Below, one piece after another: positions 9,293 to 18,371 of a DNA stretch of 22,086 bases. The notes under the pieces are model-generated. The model was not told the origin of the DNA. It ran no database searches and worked only from the letters and a program-made list of their open reading frames with translations. Numbering within the stretch: position 1 is the first letter of the stretch; each line of letters begins with the position of its first letter. Both the position numbers and the translations under genes were made by a program. Source of the DNA: Apostichopus parvimensis (lineage: Eukaryota; Echinodermata; Holothuroidea; Aspidochirotida; Stichopodidae); the NCBI GenBank assembly GCA_000934455.1, contig KN884468.1, positions 410-22,495 of the forward strand, given 5' to 3'.

Positions 9293-9994
9293 CGTACACG
9301 CACAGGTTATTGCCTATTATATATTACGTACATATCGCGAACGTATACAGCCTACCATGCCCAGTTAGTATACGTTGCACATAATACACTCACACTCAAA
9401 CCACCGTTCATAAACTGTTCTTCGAAACCGCTGAAATAAAATTCACGGATCAACTTTACAGTAAAAGGAAACTTGAAAAGTATTCGGAACACCAAAAGAT
9501 GAAACTCGACGGAATCGATGTCAGAGCAGAATGTAGTACCGAGAAGCTTAGGCTTCGCAGAACTGTCCGATTGTGTAGCCTACATGCGAACATTCTTCGC
9601 ATTGGAGCTGAACATCGCAATGTAAACAACGAAGAGTCTGCTTTTCAAACTTATCTTGTGTTACACAAAGACCACGAAACCACCGATCTACTAATCTGTA
9701 TACAAACGCGGTTTTTGTTGTGATTACTGTAGGTACTGTACGGAGTGTGGGTTATGTCGCAATCTGCATTTGCGAAGATGACGTCACGTTCGTTACTGTT
9801 CAAATCATATCCGTCCTTAACGATAAAAAAATATTTTCTGTCAACGCAACAATAGCGTTCTCATACTTTGACAACATGTTTGGAAAATTATTTATCGTTT
9901 TTTAAAGTAACTTCTTAGGGCTATCAGACAATCCTTTTAACACTAGCTCAGAGCATGATAACAGCTCCAAAATTCGCTTATGTAATTGGTCTTG

Positions 9995-10082
9995 TTAATG
10001 CTGGTATTAATTGTATTTAATGCCGGTATTAATTCTATTTAATGCCGGTATTAATTCTACTTAATACCGATGTTAATTCTAT
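9995..10082. repeat. Four 22-bp direct repeats (right array of foldback-like element)
   Basis: Units at 9995, 10017, 10039 and 10061 keep an exact 22-bp period, with consensus TTAATGCCGGTATTAATTCTAT. A decayed unit follows at 10083-10100, and partial cores appear near 10126-10160. The spacer TTCTAT is the reverse complement of the left array's ATAGAA, which shows the inverted orientation. Confidence 0.92.
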
Positions 10083-10189
10083 ATAATATCGGCATATGAA
10101 GCTACAAGGTGATTGGCTGAGAAGTCATGCCGGTATTAAATTTTTAATTCGTACGGACATTAAATCAGCAATTATTTCCCGTATGGCCT

Positions 10190-12120
10190 AACATAGTCGT
10201 GCGACGGAGAAACGTCAACAGTTGGCTACGTTTAAGGAAACTTGAGTTACCAGGAACAGGGTTCAAATTGATCGTATTTTAAAGGAGCAAAGCAGAGGTG
10301 CCATACTCCGGGCTAGAGCTAGTTAGAGCAATGTACACAAGTACACAAGTACGGGAATCAAGGGGTAGAGTTTTCTATAATGAGGATATTTTGGCAGTTT
10401 TTCATGCGTGATCCTTTAGACCCAGGGACCAATTGTAGTCTATTGAATACTGATTATAAGCGTTTAGCGAAGATTTTCTGAGCAAGAATGTCAACCGTTA
10501 TGTCTAAAATTGTTAATGATTATTAAACGTGTTCTGTGCCTGGCCGTATTATTCATACTAATTTGGCCACTGTTCGTTATCCATGGGCTCTAATATTGGT
10601 GGATCAACATAAAGCGTCAATTGGGAATGTTTGTTTAAAGTTTGATTTCAAATGAAATTTGGAGTACTTTTCGTAAATGCGTCAAACTTCTGTACACAAA
10701 TATCAAAAGTCTTGTCAATATAACGGTCGTGTCACGGATGATATCATCGTTCATCGGGGAGTTCGTCAAGGCTGCCTTTTGTCCCCAGCATTGTTTGTTC
10801 ATCTGTTGAACCGTTAGCCAGATACATTGAGCAGCCAAGTGGTATCCGAGGTCTCTATCTACCCAGATGAAAAGGAAAGTCTGTAAAAAAATTCTATGCA
10901 GACGATGTGACGTGTATCGCAATAAGTCAGACTGATATAATTGAGAATTTTCGGGGTTTTTAGAGGTTCAAGAAGTCTATTGGAGCCTCATTAAATCTAA
11001 GTAAGACTGAAGGGTTGAGAGGAGAGTGTTCGTAGTAATTGGGAGAAGCAGCTAGATAAAATGAAGTCTAAGATTGAAGCGTGGGACAAACGGTATCTTA
11101 CTTTGCTTGGAAAGGTTGCGGTCATGAATACTTGTTAATTTCCTCTATTACATTGTTACGGTTTTATATCCAAGTAGGGACATTGTTGCGAAGGTTAATC
11201 AATTATGCTTTAAGTTTTTATCGGGAGGAAAGACCGAATTAGTGGCACGGATGGTCGTTTCGTTAAACTATAGTTCTGGAGGTTTTGGGTTTGGACCATT
11301 TCGAGTTTAAGATGAAAGCCCATGTGAAACCTTGGCTTCCGTTTCTCTGTCACAGAGATTTAGACTGGTGTAATTATCTCTTTGCTAAGTACTTTTTGTA
11401 TGTTAAGCTTCGATGGTTTTACCCCCACCTTGGGTCCAATTCTGTTCCCAATAGTCATAAAACAAAAACATCGTACTGTACAGTGATTTCAATTGTCCAG
11501 TTCCAGCACACGATAGACCTTTGTTTACAGAGCTTTCTAGGAGCAATAAATTGGTTAGTATTGCATCTTGCGACTGGGCTAGTATTTGGTAAATGGTGTT
11601 TCTCCCGATTTTATGTAATAATTTAAAAGTTTTAAATTGGAGAATTACTCACGGGGCAATGTCCACGCAGGAAGTTCGACAGAGAAGCTGCACAGGTGGG
11701 GAATTGGAGATGGTCTCTCTTCCTATTGCAAGAACCCAGATAATATTCGGCACGTGTTTTGGGAATGTACACACATATCAAGAGCCATATCCTGGGTTCA
11801 TAAAGCTTTTGAAAGGGTAGTTGTTAGAAATTTGATACTCAATTTTGATGCATTTTTACGTGGGGTTCCAAACACTGGAATACATAGGCTAGGCTAACAT
11901 GGGAAAGACTTGTCTATGTTTTTAGTATCGTTAAAAAAGGAGTTTGAATAGAAGGTTTCGACTTATTTTTGATAAGAGAATTATTGATGAAAGGAGGTGG
12001 ACAAAATTGTTAAAAGAGATATGCAATAGCGCATTTTAGTAGATGGTCAGAAGTTATATTTATGAAAACCTGGATTCAAGGTTCTTCGTTCTGGGAAGTA
12101 CAACTTGATAACCGTATTGT
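10190..12120 (+). mobile_element. LINE ORF2 relic: reverse transcriptase to C-terminus (L1/Tx1-like)
   Basis: The plus strand carries non-LTR reverse transcriptase motifs in order, across many frame changes. A pre-RT stretch (RILKEQSRGAILRARA, about 10270) is followed by SLLNTDYKRLAKIF (about 10436), CSVPGRIIHTNLATVR (about 10530), RGVRQGCLLSPALF (about 10760), FYADD (10892-10906, the catalytic motif) and a thumb-like KIEAWDKRYLTLLGK (about 11075). A Cys/His-containing C-terminal part (CKNPDNIRHVFWECTH, about 11725) ends the series. The wording fits the L1/Tx1 group. Stops and frameshifts throughout make it dead. The endonuclease domain is missing: the copy begins just after the right 22-bp array. 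Confidence 0.85.
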
Positions 12121-14559
12121 TAGAATATAGATCTACTTATTATTAGCTTGTAAATATAAGTATTGTTTGTATAATCCTTTATTTATTGATTTCTGGTAAA
12201 CTGAAAAGTCAATAAACCGGAAGAAATAACTACAATGTTGGTTAGGCCGTAGTATAATATTATGACAATGCAGCAAATAGGCTATCTGTACATAACTTCT
12301 GAGTATAGGAAAAGCAAAGAGACGGTCTTCTGGATGTGATGTTAGTCTCTTTTCTGCTTGCCATGCGTGTAGATCCAAGCATTTATACCAGTTCAGCTTT
12401 ATTCCAGATATCTCTGGCATACTCTCGTTAAACGATTTATGAAATTATTCATAAAACTAACAACACACATTCTGTATGTTTCTTGCATCTTCGCAGAAGT
12501 GATTCATTGATAAACAGTGTTATGACAGTTTTAGAAAATTCGCGCTCATTCCGGCGGGTTCTTGGGACGCAAGTTCATTCTGGGAATTTGCAGGGAACGC
12601 GAAGGGAAAAAAATACACATTTTACTGTATCCTAACACTAATAGTGTAGACTACCTTTTATTCCATGCACTGGGTTCTCATGGGATAACGCGCTCGTCAT
12701 CAGCTCACCGTATACATTCCTCCAAGTCATCTTCATTTTTTTTTGGGCTATTGTGAAGCCGGCATGGAACCTTTCTTTCTTTACATTCATTTAGAGCTGT
12801 ACTCTTAGTGGTCATTGAACATAGATTTAAATATTAAGTAAATTGATCAAAATGCAGCAACATAATTGTGCTGTTTTGAATCATTTTTCAACTGTTACCG
12901 CTATAGTCATCTTTCAAAACTCTTGAGGAGATCAACAAGGATGCAGTTAGTATAAAATGTTCTAAATGGTTCAATATAAAAAAAATTATATTAAAAACTT
13001 ACATTTTCTTCATTAAATTTCTACAATATGCTTACTTTTTAGATATTTTTCTTTCAAAGAACGAGTTTGATAATGTGGAAACCGTTTAACAAGTTGACAA
13101 TCCTCCTTCCCGTCTCGTCTGTTAAATCCACCAAGTGACTGCACTCAGAAGTCATTAGTAGTTTCATGTTCAGTTTGGACCTTTTTTCAATATTTCATAT
13201 TCAATATTTCAATTTTCAATATGTTTTGTGTCATTCGATAATGCGTCTTAACTGCTGATTAATAACTGACTTTAGATGTCAAAGGTTCCGGGTGGCTAAC
13301 GTTTGATAACTCAGATGTTATTTATGGAAGTAGGGTCAGTAACTTATTGCAATAGCGACATCGTTTTCCCGAAATGCGGCGTGTCCATATGTGAACAACT
13401 TGCATCGAATGTTTACAGCGTATACAAGACATCTTTCGTGTCAACACATCGGCAAACGACGGGAAATGAGTATTAACTGCTCGTTGCACTTTCCCAAATC
13501 GACGAATTAGTCCTACAATAAATGTATATTAAATTTGATTATGGCATGTGGATGTATCAGTATGTTGGATACGGTATTTCACGGGTTCGTTTCGTTTGTT
13601 TATTTATCATACTTTTTAGTGAACGAAAGGACAAGAGTAACATAACATAAGCTATAACTTTAGAACGAAAAGAGGATGTACAAAGAAGCCCATTTGGGCT
13701 TGTAGAATGGTATCCTACCTGTTTGCTAACAAGAAGTAGGAAAGAAACTAGATATAGACAAAGTCAGACCTACCAGACAGTGCAACACCCCTCTTCTGCC
13801 CTGCCATGAACAAGACAGGAACACAATACATAGCAAAATGCTACCAATTAAAACATAAATAGTATGGTGGCGGAATATTTAAAGCTGGGCTTGACGAAAT
13901 AGAGTCTCGACGAAGAGATGGCAATGAAGGAGATATCCAAGTGCCTGTGACACAGCGGTACCGTTATTCAAAGCCCCATCTTTCTGCAGGATTGATAAAA
14001 ATTGTGCTTGCAATATATAGTACTTACAAGTATCCTTGCATTACGCACAACAGAAACCGTTAAAAAAACGTCATTACGGGATGCAACAACCCGGCATACT
14101 ACATCTAATGCTACTTATTACGCTTATTATTCAACGCAGAATACTGATCGATAGATAAAAGATAGATAAATAGTTTCACACAGTTCAGGGCGAATTAATT
14201 ATTGTCAATAACGTGGCTTTTCAAGGCTTATCAAGTTAGCGTAACCTCCCTTAGTACATAGTGCAGAGCTAGGAAGTCATATGACTCACAAATGAATATA
14301 CAAATATTCTGAGCACTTTCAATATCTACGAACAGTTGAAAAAAGAAAGTTTTTTGAAATAAATAAATGAGATTAATTATTCCCTATTTTTATAAATCAT
14401 TGTGTTGGTTTAAGCAAATCTAAATTGTTCTTTAAAAATGAATATTTTGAACAAACAAAAGGATAACTAAATTAACATTCATTAAAGAATGAGAAATCCT
14501 AAACATATAACCAGTTCAAAGTTTTGCCAAATCACCATTTTGCCACCAAGCCACCTTAC
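12121..14559. other. No gene seen
   Basis: About 2.4 kb of AT-rich sequence. A 95-residue minus-strand frame (12133-12420) and a 64-residue plus-strand frame (12562-12756) lack splice support and motifs. A short CAATATTTCA-type repetition lies at 13185-13220. Nothing else is recognisable. Confidence 0.5.
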
Positions 14560-14751
14560 ATTAACAAACAAATTCGCAAGGGGAGATGCGCCAGGACGAC
14601 ATTCCTTGTACGGGGTGACGGAAGGATCCACCGGGTGTCCTTTATTATATAGATACGCAACTGGTTCTTGTTGAAAACCTTTTAGATATTTTAGCAGGAG
14701 AATATTGATATTACCTTTAGCATTTATTATAGCAGAACGGAAAGAAGCCAT
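14560..14751 (-). CDS. Candidate first coding exon, unknown product
   Basis: A minus-strand frame opening at an ATG in a good Kozak context (ACCACAATGG), running 64 codons to a donor-like AAT|GTAAGG in phase 0. The peptide starts MASFRSAIINAKGNINILLL. Its second half is Pro/Gly-rich (GHPVDPSVTPYKECRPG). The start is basic and amphipathic, as mitochondrial presequences can be. An inner donor-like AAAG|GTAATA after codon 12 is an alternative end. I found no downstream partner exon and recognise no family. It is upstream of copy A and downstream of copy B on their strand. Confidence 0.22.
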
Positions 14752-16594
14752 TGTGGTAGTAAGTAGAATTTTAAAAATATTTCAGCAAAGTATTATCTAA
14801 AATGCGTCAGCCGGCTGATAGAGGATATATGTCATATTGATTATAATAACTCAATTTTGGAAACCTTTATCCCGCAAAGTGCCCTTACTCACCCCAATGC
14901 TCATCATACTTTAAGAGTTTTTTCCCTCTGTCATTGAACGTGTTTACACTCCTGAACCACAATTTCAGATGTTGATATGCCTGCACTGTGGCATTGAGAC
15001 GTTTTTTTGGTGTTATGTTACATCCCATCAACCCGTAAAACTTTGGAGATTAAAAAAATATTATAGAAAACGTCATTCCACTGATAGAGAAGTCAACGTG
15101 TTGTAGCTTCCATGGAAGAATTTAAAAAAAAGCGGGACAGGAGACCATATTCTAGGGAAGGGGTAGACTTTAGACAGAATACAACTGGTATCCACATTCG
15201 GCTTACAAGTTGAAGTTCGGCTTACAAGTTCGGCTTACAGATGAACTGACAATGCTAATTACATGCTATATATGCCCTTTTATTAATTTGGGGAAATTTT
15301 ATTTTTATAAGTATTATTGGTTCTATCCTTCACTTAAGTGAATCTGCTCAATGATTGCGTTTGTTGTTTTCCTTAAATGGTATTATCGAAAGAAAGATAA
15401 AACACAGTGGAGACATTAATGCTATACGAAAACACATTAATTCAGTACAACCCTGATAGAACAATCTCTTATCGGGGAGATGTGTAAAAAGTTGAGTAAG
15501 TATCGCTTGCAGATTTCGGAAATTACAAAGTAACCTATTATGTTACGTTTTTCTCAAAACCACCCTCACCTCCACTTTCATAAAGCAAGATATTGTCTGT
15601 GATGCCGCAGCACCCCCACCCCAAATTACAAATTTCATCAGTTCAATACCATACCTCTTAAGGGGCCTTTTGTGTAAGGCAATACCTAAATAATAACTAA
15701 AACAACCTATGAAGGATTCTTCGTACTCTAAATAATGAAGAGCGTACGAGTATATGTAAATTTTGTTCAGTGTTTATGGCATAATGGCAATGACATCACT
15801 CATTTCACAAAGTGCAATCCCATCCGACAAGACCTTTCTTCTTCAATGTGCAACTTCGCAAATTGGAACAAAGAACACGTTTTTGAAATTTAATATTTTT
15901 TTATATCTTATCTTATTTTGTCATTTCTATCTTGATCGTTAGTGTTGTTATAATGTTGGAAGTCCGTTTCCTCTTCAGCTCTGTGGAAATCATATAAGTA
16001 CCTTTGATGAATTAGAAAGTAACCAAGTTTTGGCACACATACTACTCCCTCCATAACGTCTCTGCGTAATTTGAATTAGCAGTACATACAGGAAAAACGA
16101 TTCGAAAGGCAGTTTCCGGTGACTTTCTTGTCAAAACATTTCAGGCACTCTATTATAATGTGTCTAACACATGCAGTGGTCAAAATCCTAGACCTAGACA
16201 ACACTACCAAGGCATCTGCTTATAACACCAAATACTTAGGCCACTCACCTGCATGAGTCTTCAAAAAATCGATCATTATTGGTGATGCTACTTTGTCAGA
16301 TGTTGAGTATGTTGAGTGATTTCGATGAAGTTATGAATGTGACATGAAATCTGCTTTTACTTCCTTCAATTTAATCATCAAATTATTAAAAAGGAAAAAG
16401 TATGACAATTTGGCTTCATATTATCTTTCTTCGTATGGAATTAGAGGAATTAATGTGAAGTGGCATGAGGACGCTGGAGAGGTTTGCTTTGAAAATGTTC
16501 TCGCTAGATGAATTGGTTCTCCGTTCCCAGTCGCTCAAGTTTCCAATCACGGTTGCAACTAGATCAACTATATCTTGGTTTAATTTATCTTTTA
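14752..16594. other. Region downstream of copy B, no gene seen
   Basis: About 1.8 kb 3' of the copy B stop codon. It holds three copies of a TTCGGCTTACAAG unit at 15197-15239 and otherwise unremarkable AT-rich sequence. Confidence 0.5.
15197..15239. repeat. Three copies of TTCGGCTTACAAG
   Basis: Short irregular tandem repetition of TTCGGCTTACA at 15197, 15215 and 15228. Confidence 0.8.
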
Positions 16595-16596
16595 TT
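16591..16596 (-). promoter_or_regulatory. Possible poly(A) signal overlapping the copy B stop codon
   Basis: The minus strand reads GACTAATAAAAG across the stop, which contains AATAAA. If used, the 3' UTR would be only about 20-30 bases, so a later signal is also possible. Confidence 0.3.
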
Positions 16597-16836
16597 AGTC
16601 ACATTTACCATAATGTAGCTTAATTATTCCAAAAGTATGAAGTTGCAAAAGGACAGAGAATTCCTCATTCATTGCATGAGGAGACTTTTTAGTTGTACCA
16701 GGAAAGGGGAGATTATCGAAGTAGTGGTAATTTATATTGCGAGGACCATCCTTCTGAAAGATCGACTTGAACGGCCAAAATCCATACAAATGTACTTCAT
16801 TGCATCGACTAAGAGCATCACTAGTGTAAAAGAAAC
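16595..16836 (-). CDS. ST8SIA-like: Sialyltransferase copy B, last exon: motif S end, motif III, motif VS, C-terminus
   Basis: A 242-nt terminal exon (split Gly codon, 79 residues, TAA). Joined to the previous exon it reads RLSTG-FFYTSDALSRCNEVHLYGFWPF, a textbook ST8Sia sialylmotif S with its disulphide Cys. Then come motif III as H-Y-F-D (inside NINYHYFDN) and motif VS as HAMNEE, whose His is the proposed catalytic base of GT29. The end LHTFGIIKLHYGKCD has the C-terminal Cys typical of alpha-2,8-sialyltransferases. The product would transfer sialic acid from CMP-sialic acid to sialylated glycans in the Golgi lumen. The acceptor is pyrimidine-rich, ending ATTTAG|GT. No defect is visible. Whether it makes mono-, oligo- or polysialic acid cannot be read from this part. 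Confidence 0.93.
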
Positions 16837-17067
16837 CTAAATATTGAATAAAAACGAAAAAAGAGAAGAAATATGAGGTTATTAACTGAGCAGTATAGTT
16901 ATAGAAGCAGATTATGGTTTTAACATACATAGGTTAAAATATACTGGCGGAAGGGTAATGGAAGGCTGAGGAATGAAGGAGGGGGAGATGGTGTTGAGGT
17001 GCTGATAATGTAGAGTTAATTCTGGGGTGGTGTGGGGCAAGTTCTCTATCATGGCAGAGCTGCTTAC

Positions 17068-17303
17068 CTGTAGAAAGACGACCCTTGTATCCTCGTTTAC
17101 TCCAGAAGCCATTAAAGTATTTGAAGTGATCCGGATGTCCTAGGACGAAAGTGTTTTCTGTAATGTTGTAAGCGTCCATTGCTTTTTTACACACTTTTGT
17201 AAAACCCGCAAAACTTAAGCAGGCTCCCCACAAGTAACCATGGTACTGTTTCATATCTTTTAAAAACTTCCCGATGTGTGTATCGTTAGATATGCCGTGA
17301 TAT
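17068..17303 (-). CDS. ST8SIA-like: Sialyltransferase copy B, penultimate exon: start of motif S
   Basis: A 236-nt exon with a long polypyrimidine acceptor (CTTTTCCTCTTTTTTG...CTTGTAG) and a strong donor ACAG|GTAAGC. The peptide (78 residues) starts YHGISNDTHIGKFLKDMK. Its middle, LWGACLSF, is the usual strand after motif L, and its end HPDHFKYF...GYKGRLST leads into motif S. It contains two sequons (NDT, NIT). It enters in phase 2, completing an Arg codon with the upstream exon, and leaves in phase 1, completing a Gly codon with the last exon. Translating past either splice site gives sequence unlike the family. The 231-bp intron that follows is the shortest in the two genes. Confidence 0.93.
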
Positions 17304-18114
17304 CTACAAGAGGTACAAAAAAGAGGAAAAGAACACGCAAGTAACGTTCCACCTAGCTCGTTAGAACAAGTAACTGATAGGTTTGTATAACCAAAAACGC
17401 AAGTACGTTCCACCTAGCTCGTGAGAACAAGTAATTGGTAGGTTTTTATAACCTAAAACGCAATTAACGTTCCACCTAGCTTGTTAGAACAAGTAATTGA
17501 TAGGTTTTAGAACCTTAAAACCAAGTAACGTTCCACCTAGCCCGTTAGAGCAAGTAATTGAAGGGTTTTTATAACCTAAAACGCAAGTAACGTTCCACCT
17601 AGCTCGTGAGAACAAGTAATTGGTAGGTTTTTATAACCTAAAACGCAAGTAACGTTCCACCTAGCTCGTTAGAACAAGTAATATTGATAGGTGTATAACT
17701 TCGTGGTGATCACATAATATTCGTATTTTCGTATACGTTTTGAATAGCCGTGCAAGTTTCATATGCCTCTTTTGTCTTCTGGTAATTATAACACAGGCCT
17801 TTTCACTTTTTCAACTTTATTGAAATAAAGGTATGTATACAAATTTAGATCTGTTTTGGACAAAACTAGTTAACTGAGATATCTGTTATTCGCTTGAATA
17901 AGACTGAGGTCGGAGTATTATTCATTTAAAATTGACGAAAGTAACAAGCAATATTTTTTACAACAAGTTAGATGTAGTGAACAAATAGTGATTGGTAAAA
18001 CTTCGACTTCCTGGGGAGGACGCGAAGGTACTGCCAAGAGTTGTAATCAGTGAATGCTCATACAAGTGAAACGTAATAGTACTTCCTAAACAGAGTGCTA
18101 AATAATTCACAAAC
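17304..18114 (-). other. Copy B intron before the motif S exon
   Basis: Inferred 811-bp intron. Almost half of it is the 62-bp minisatellite (17335-17700), which starts only about 30 bases upstream of the splice acceptor. The donor CAAAG|GTTTGT is weaker than the others. Confidence 0.75.
17335..17700. repeat. 62-bp minisatellite, six copies
   Basis: Units begin near 17335, 17397, 17458, 17520, 17581 and 17643, with consensus start ACGCAAGTAACGTTCCACCT and then AGCTCGTTAGAACAAGTAAT, TGATAGGTTTTTATAACCTAAA. Copies 2 and 5 are almost identical (both with CTCGTGAGAACAAG...TTGGTAGG), which suggests a higher-order duplication. Within each unit ACCTA and TAGGT form an inverted pair, and AGGTTTTTATAACCT is another small hairpin. 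There are no unique spacers, so it is not CRISPR-like. Confidence 0.95.
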
Positions 18115-18204
18115 CTTTGTTTAAATATGGATGGGTTAAATGAAGTGATATTGCTTCGGCTTCCTGCGTCGGCGGCAAAAGGTTTCAATGGTGCTGCGTT
18201 ACAT
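18115..18204 (-). CDS. ST8SIA-like: Sialyltransferase copy B, exon after motif L
   Basis: A 90-nt exon behind a strong acceptor (CTTCTGCTTTTCAG) with donor CAAAG|GTTTGT; it enters and leaves in phase 2. The first base completes an Arg codon, and then the peptide reads CNAAPLKPFAADAGSRSN, followed by ITSFNPSIFKQ. This matches the conserved ST8Sia stretch after motif L (R-C-N-x-x-P ... D-x-G-x-(K/R)-(T/S)-N ... N-P-S-I). The Asn of R-C-N, which contacts the CMP donor, is intact. Its phase-2 entry fits the end of copy A's motif L exon. The matching motif L exon of copy B is not seen up to the right edge, because the intron has been filled by retroelements. Confidence 0.9.
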
Positions 18205-18371
18205 CTGAAAAGCAGAAGAATGGAAAATATGGAATTGGTGGGTCATACTGCCAAAACATGTAACCATTGTTACGGAATGGCAACAGAAAAAGCCCTGTTC
18301 AATGCCATGTTCAGAGATCAGAGTCCAAGCATGCCCTGTTTTAAGAAAGGATGTTGTTCATGCAACAATCG
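18205..18371 (-). other. Intron remnant between copy B exon and Gypsy relic
   Basis: Short unassigned sequence. It includes GGAATGGCAACAGAAAAA (about 18275), which resembles GAATGGCAACAGCAAAA near 20220, on the other side of the Gypsy relic. It may be an LTR remnant. Confidence 0.35.

Larger units (their letters stand above)
8584..10145. mobile_element. Foldback-like element with inverted 22-bp arrays
   Basis: A segment of about 1.5 kb bounded by arrays of the same 22-bp unit in opposite orientation (three units on the left, four plus degenerate ones on the right). It lies exactly between a LINE ORF1 relic and a LINE ORF2 relic. The arrangement recalls foldback transposons such as Drosophila FB and sea urchin TU elements, whose inverted ends hold tandem short repeats. 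The core (8650-9994) has no intact transposase. Its minus strand has broken frames, for example SVSLDELTGEVLRLAQKLE at about 8765-8710, that I cannot assign. The exact ends and target-site duplication were not found. Confidence 0.5.

Noticed and set aside
11285..11897. Three overlapping plus-strand frames as host genes
   Set aside because: They are frame-shifted pieces of one LINE ORF2 C-terminal region (CKNPDNIRHVFWECTH and neighbours).
16934..17067. Coding continuation of the 17.1-kb frame into GKQLCHDREL... down to 16934
   Set aside because: It runs through a strong donor (ACAG|GTAAGC) into His/Pro-rich sequence foreign to the family, so it is intronic.
17068..17303. Arylsulfatase-like reading of this exon (NITENTF...PDH...RGYKG resembles a sulfatase core)
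   Set aside because: Joining it to the next exon gives an unmistakable ST8Sia motif S (RLSTG...CNEVHLYGFWPF), so the sulfatase resemblance is accidental.
17335..17700. CRISPR array
   Set aside because: The units are contiguous 62-bp repeats with no unique spacers, and the locus is an intron of an animal gene.
211..18204. All seven exons forming one gene
   Set aside because: On the minus strand the 3' exons (18.2-16.6 kb) come before the 5' exons (4.6-0.2 kb), so collinear splicing is impossible. Tandem copies explain it simply.
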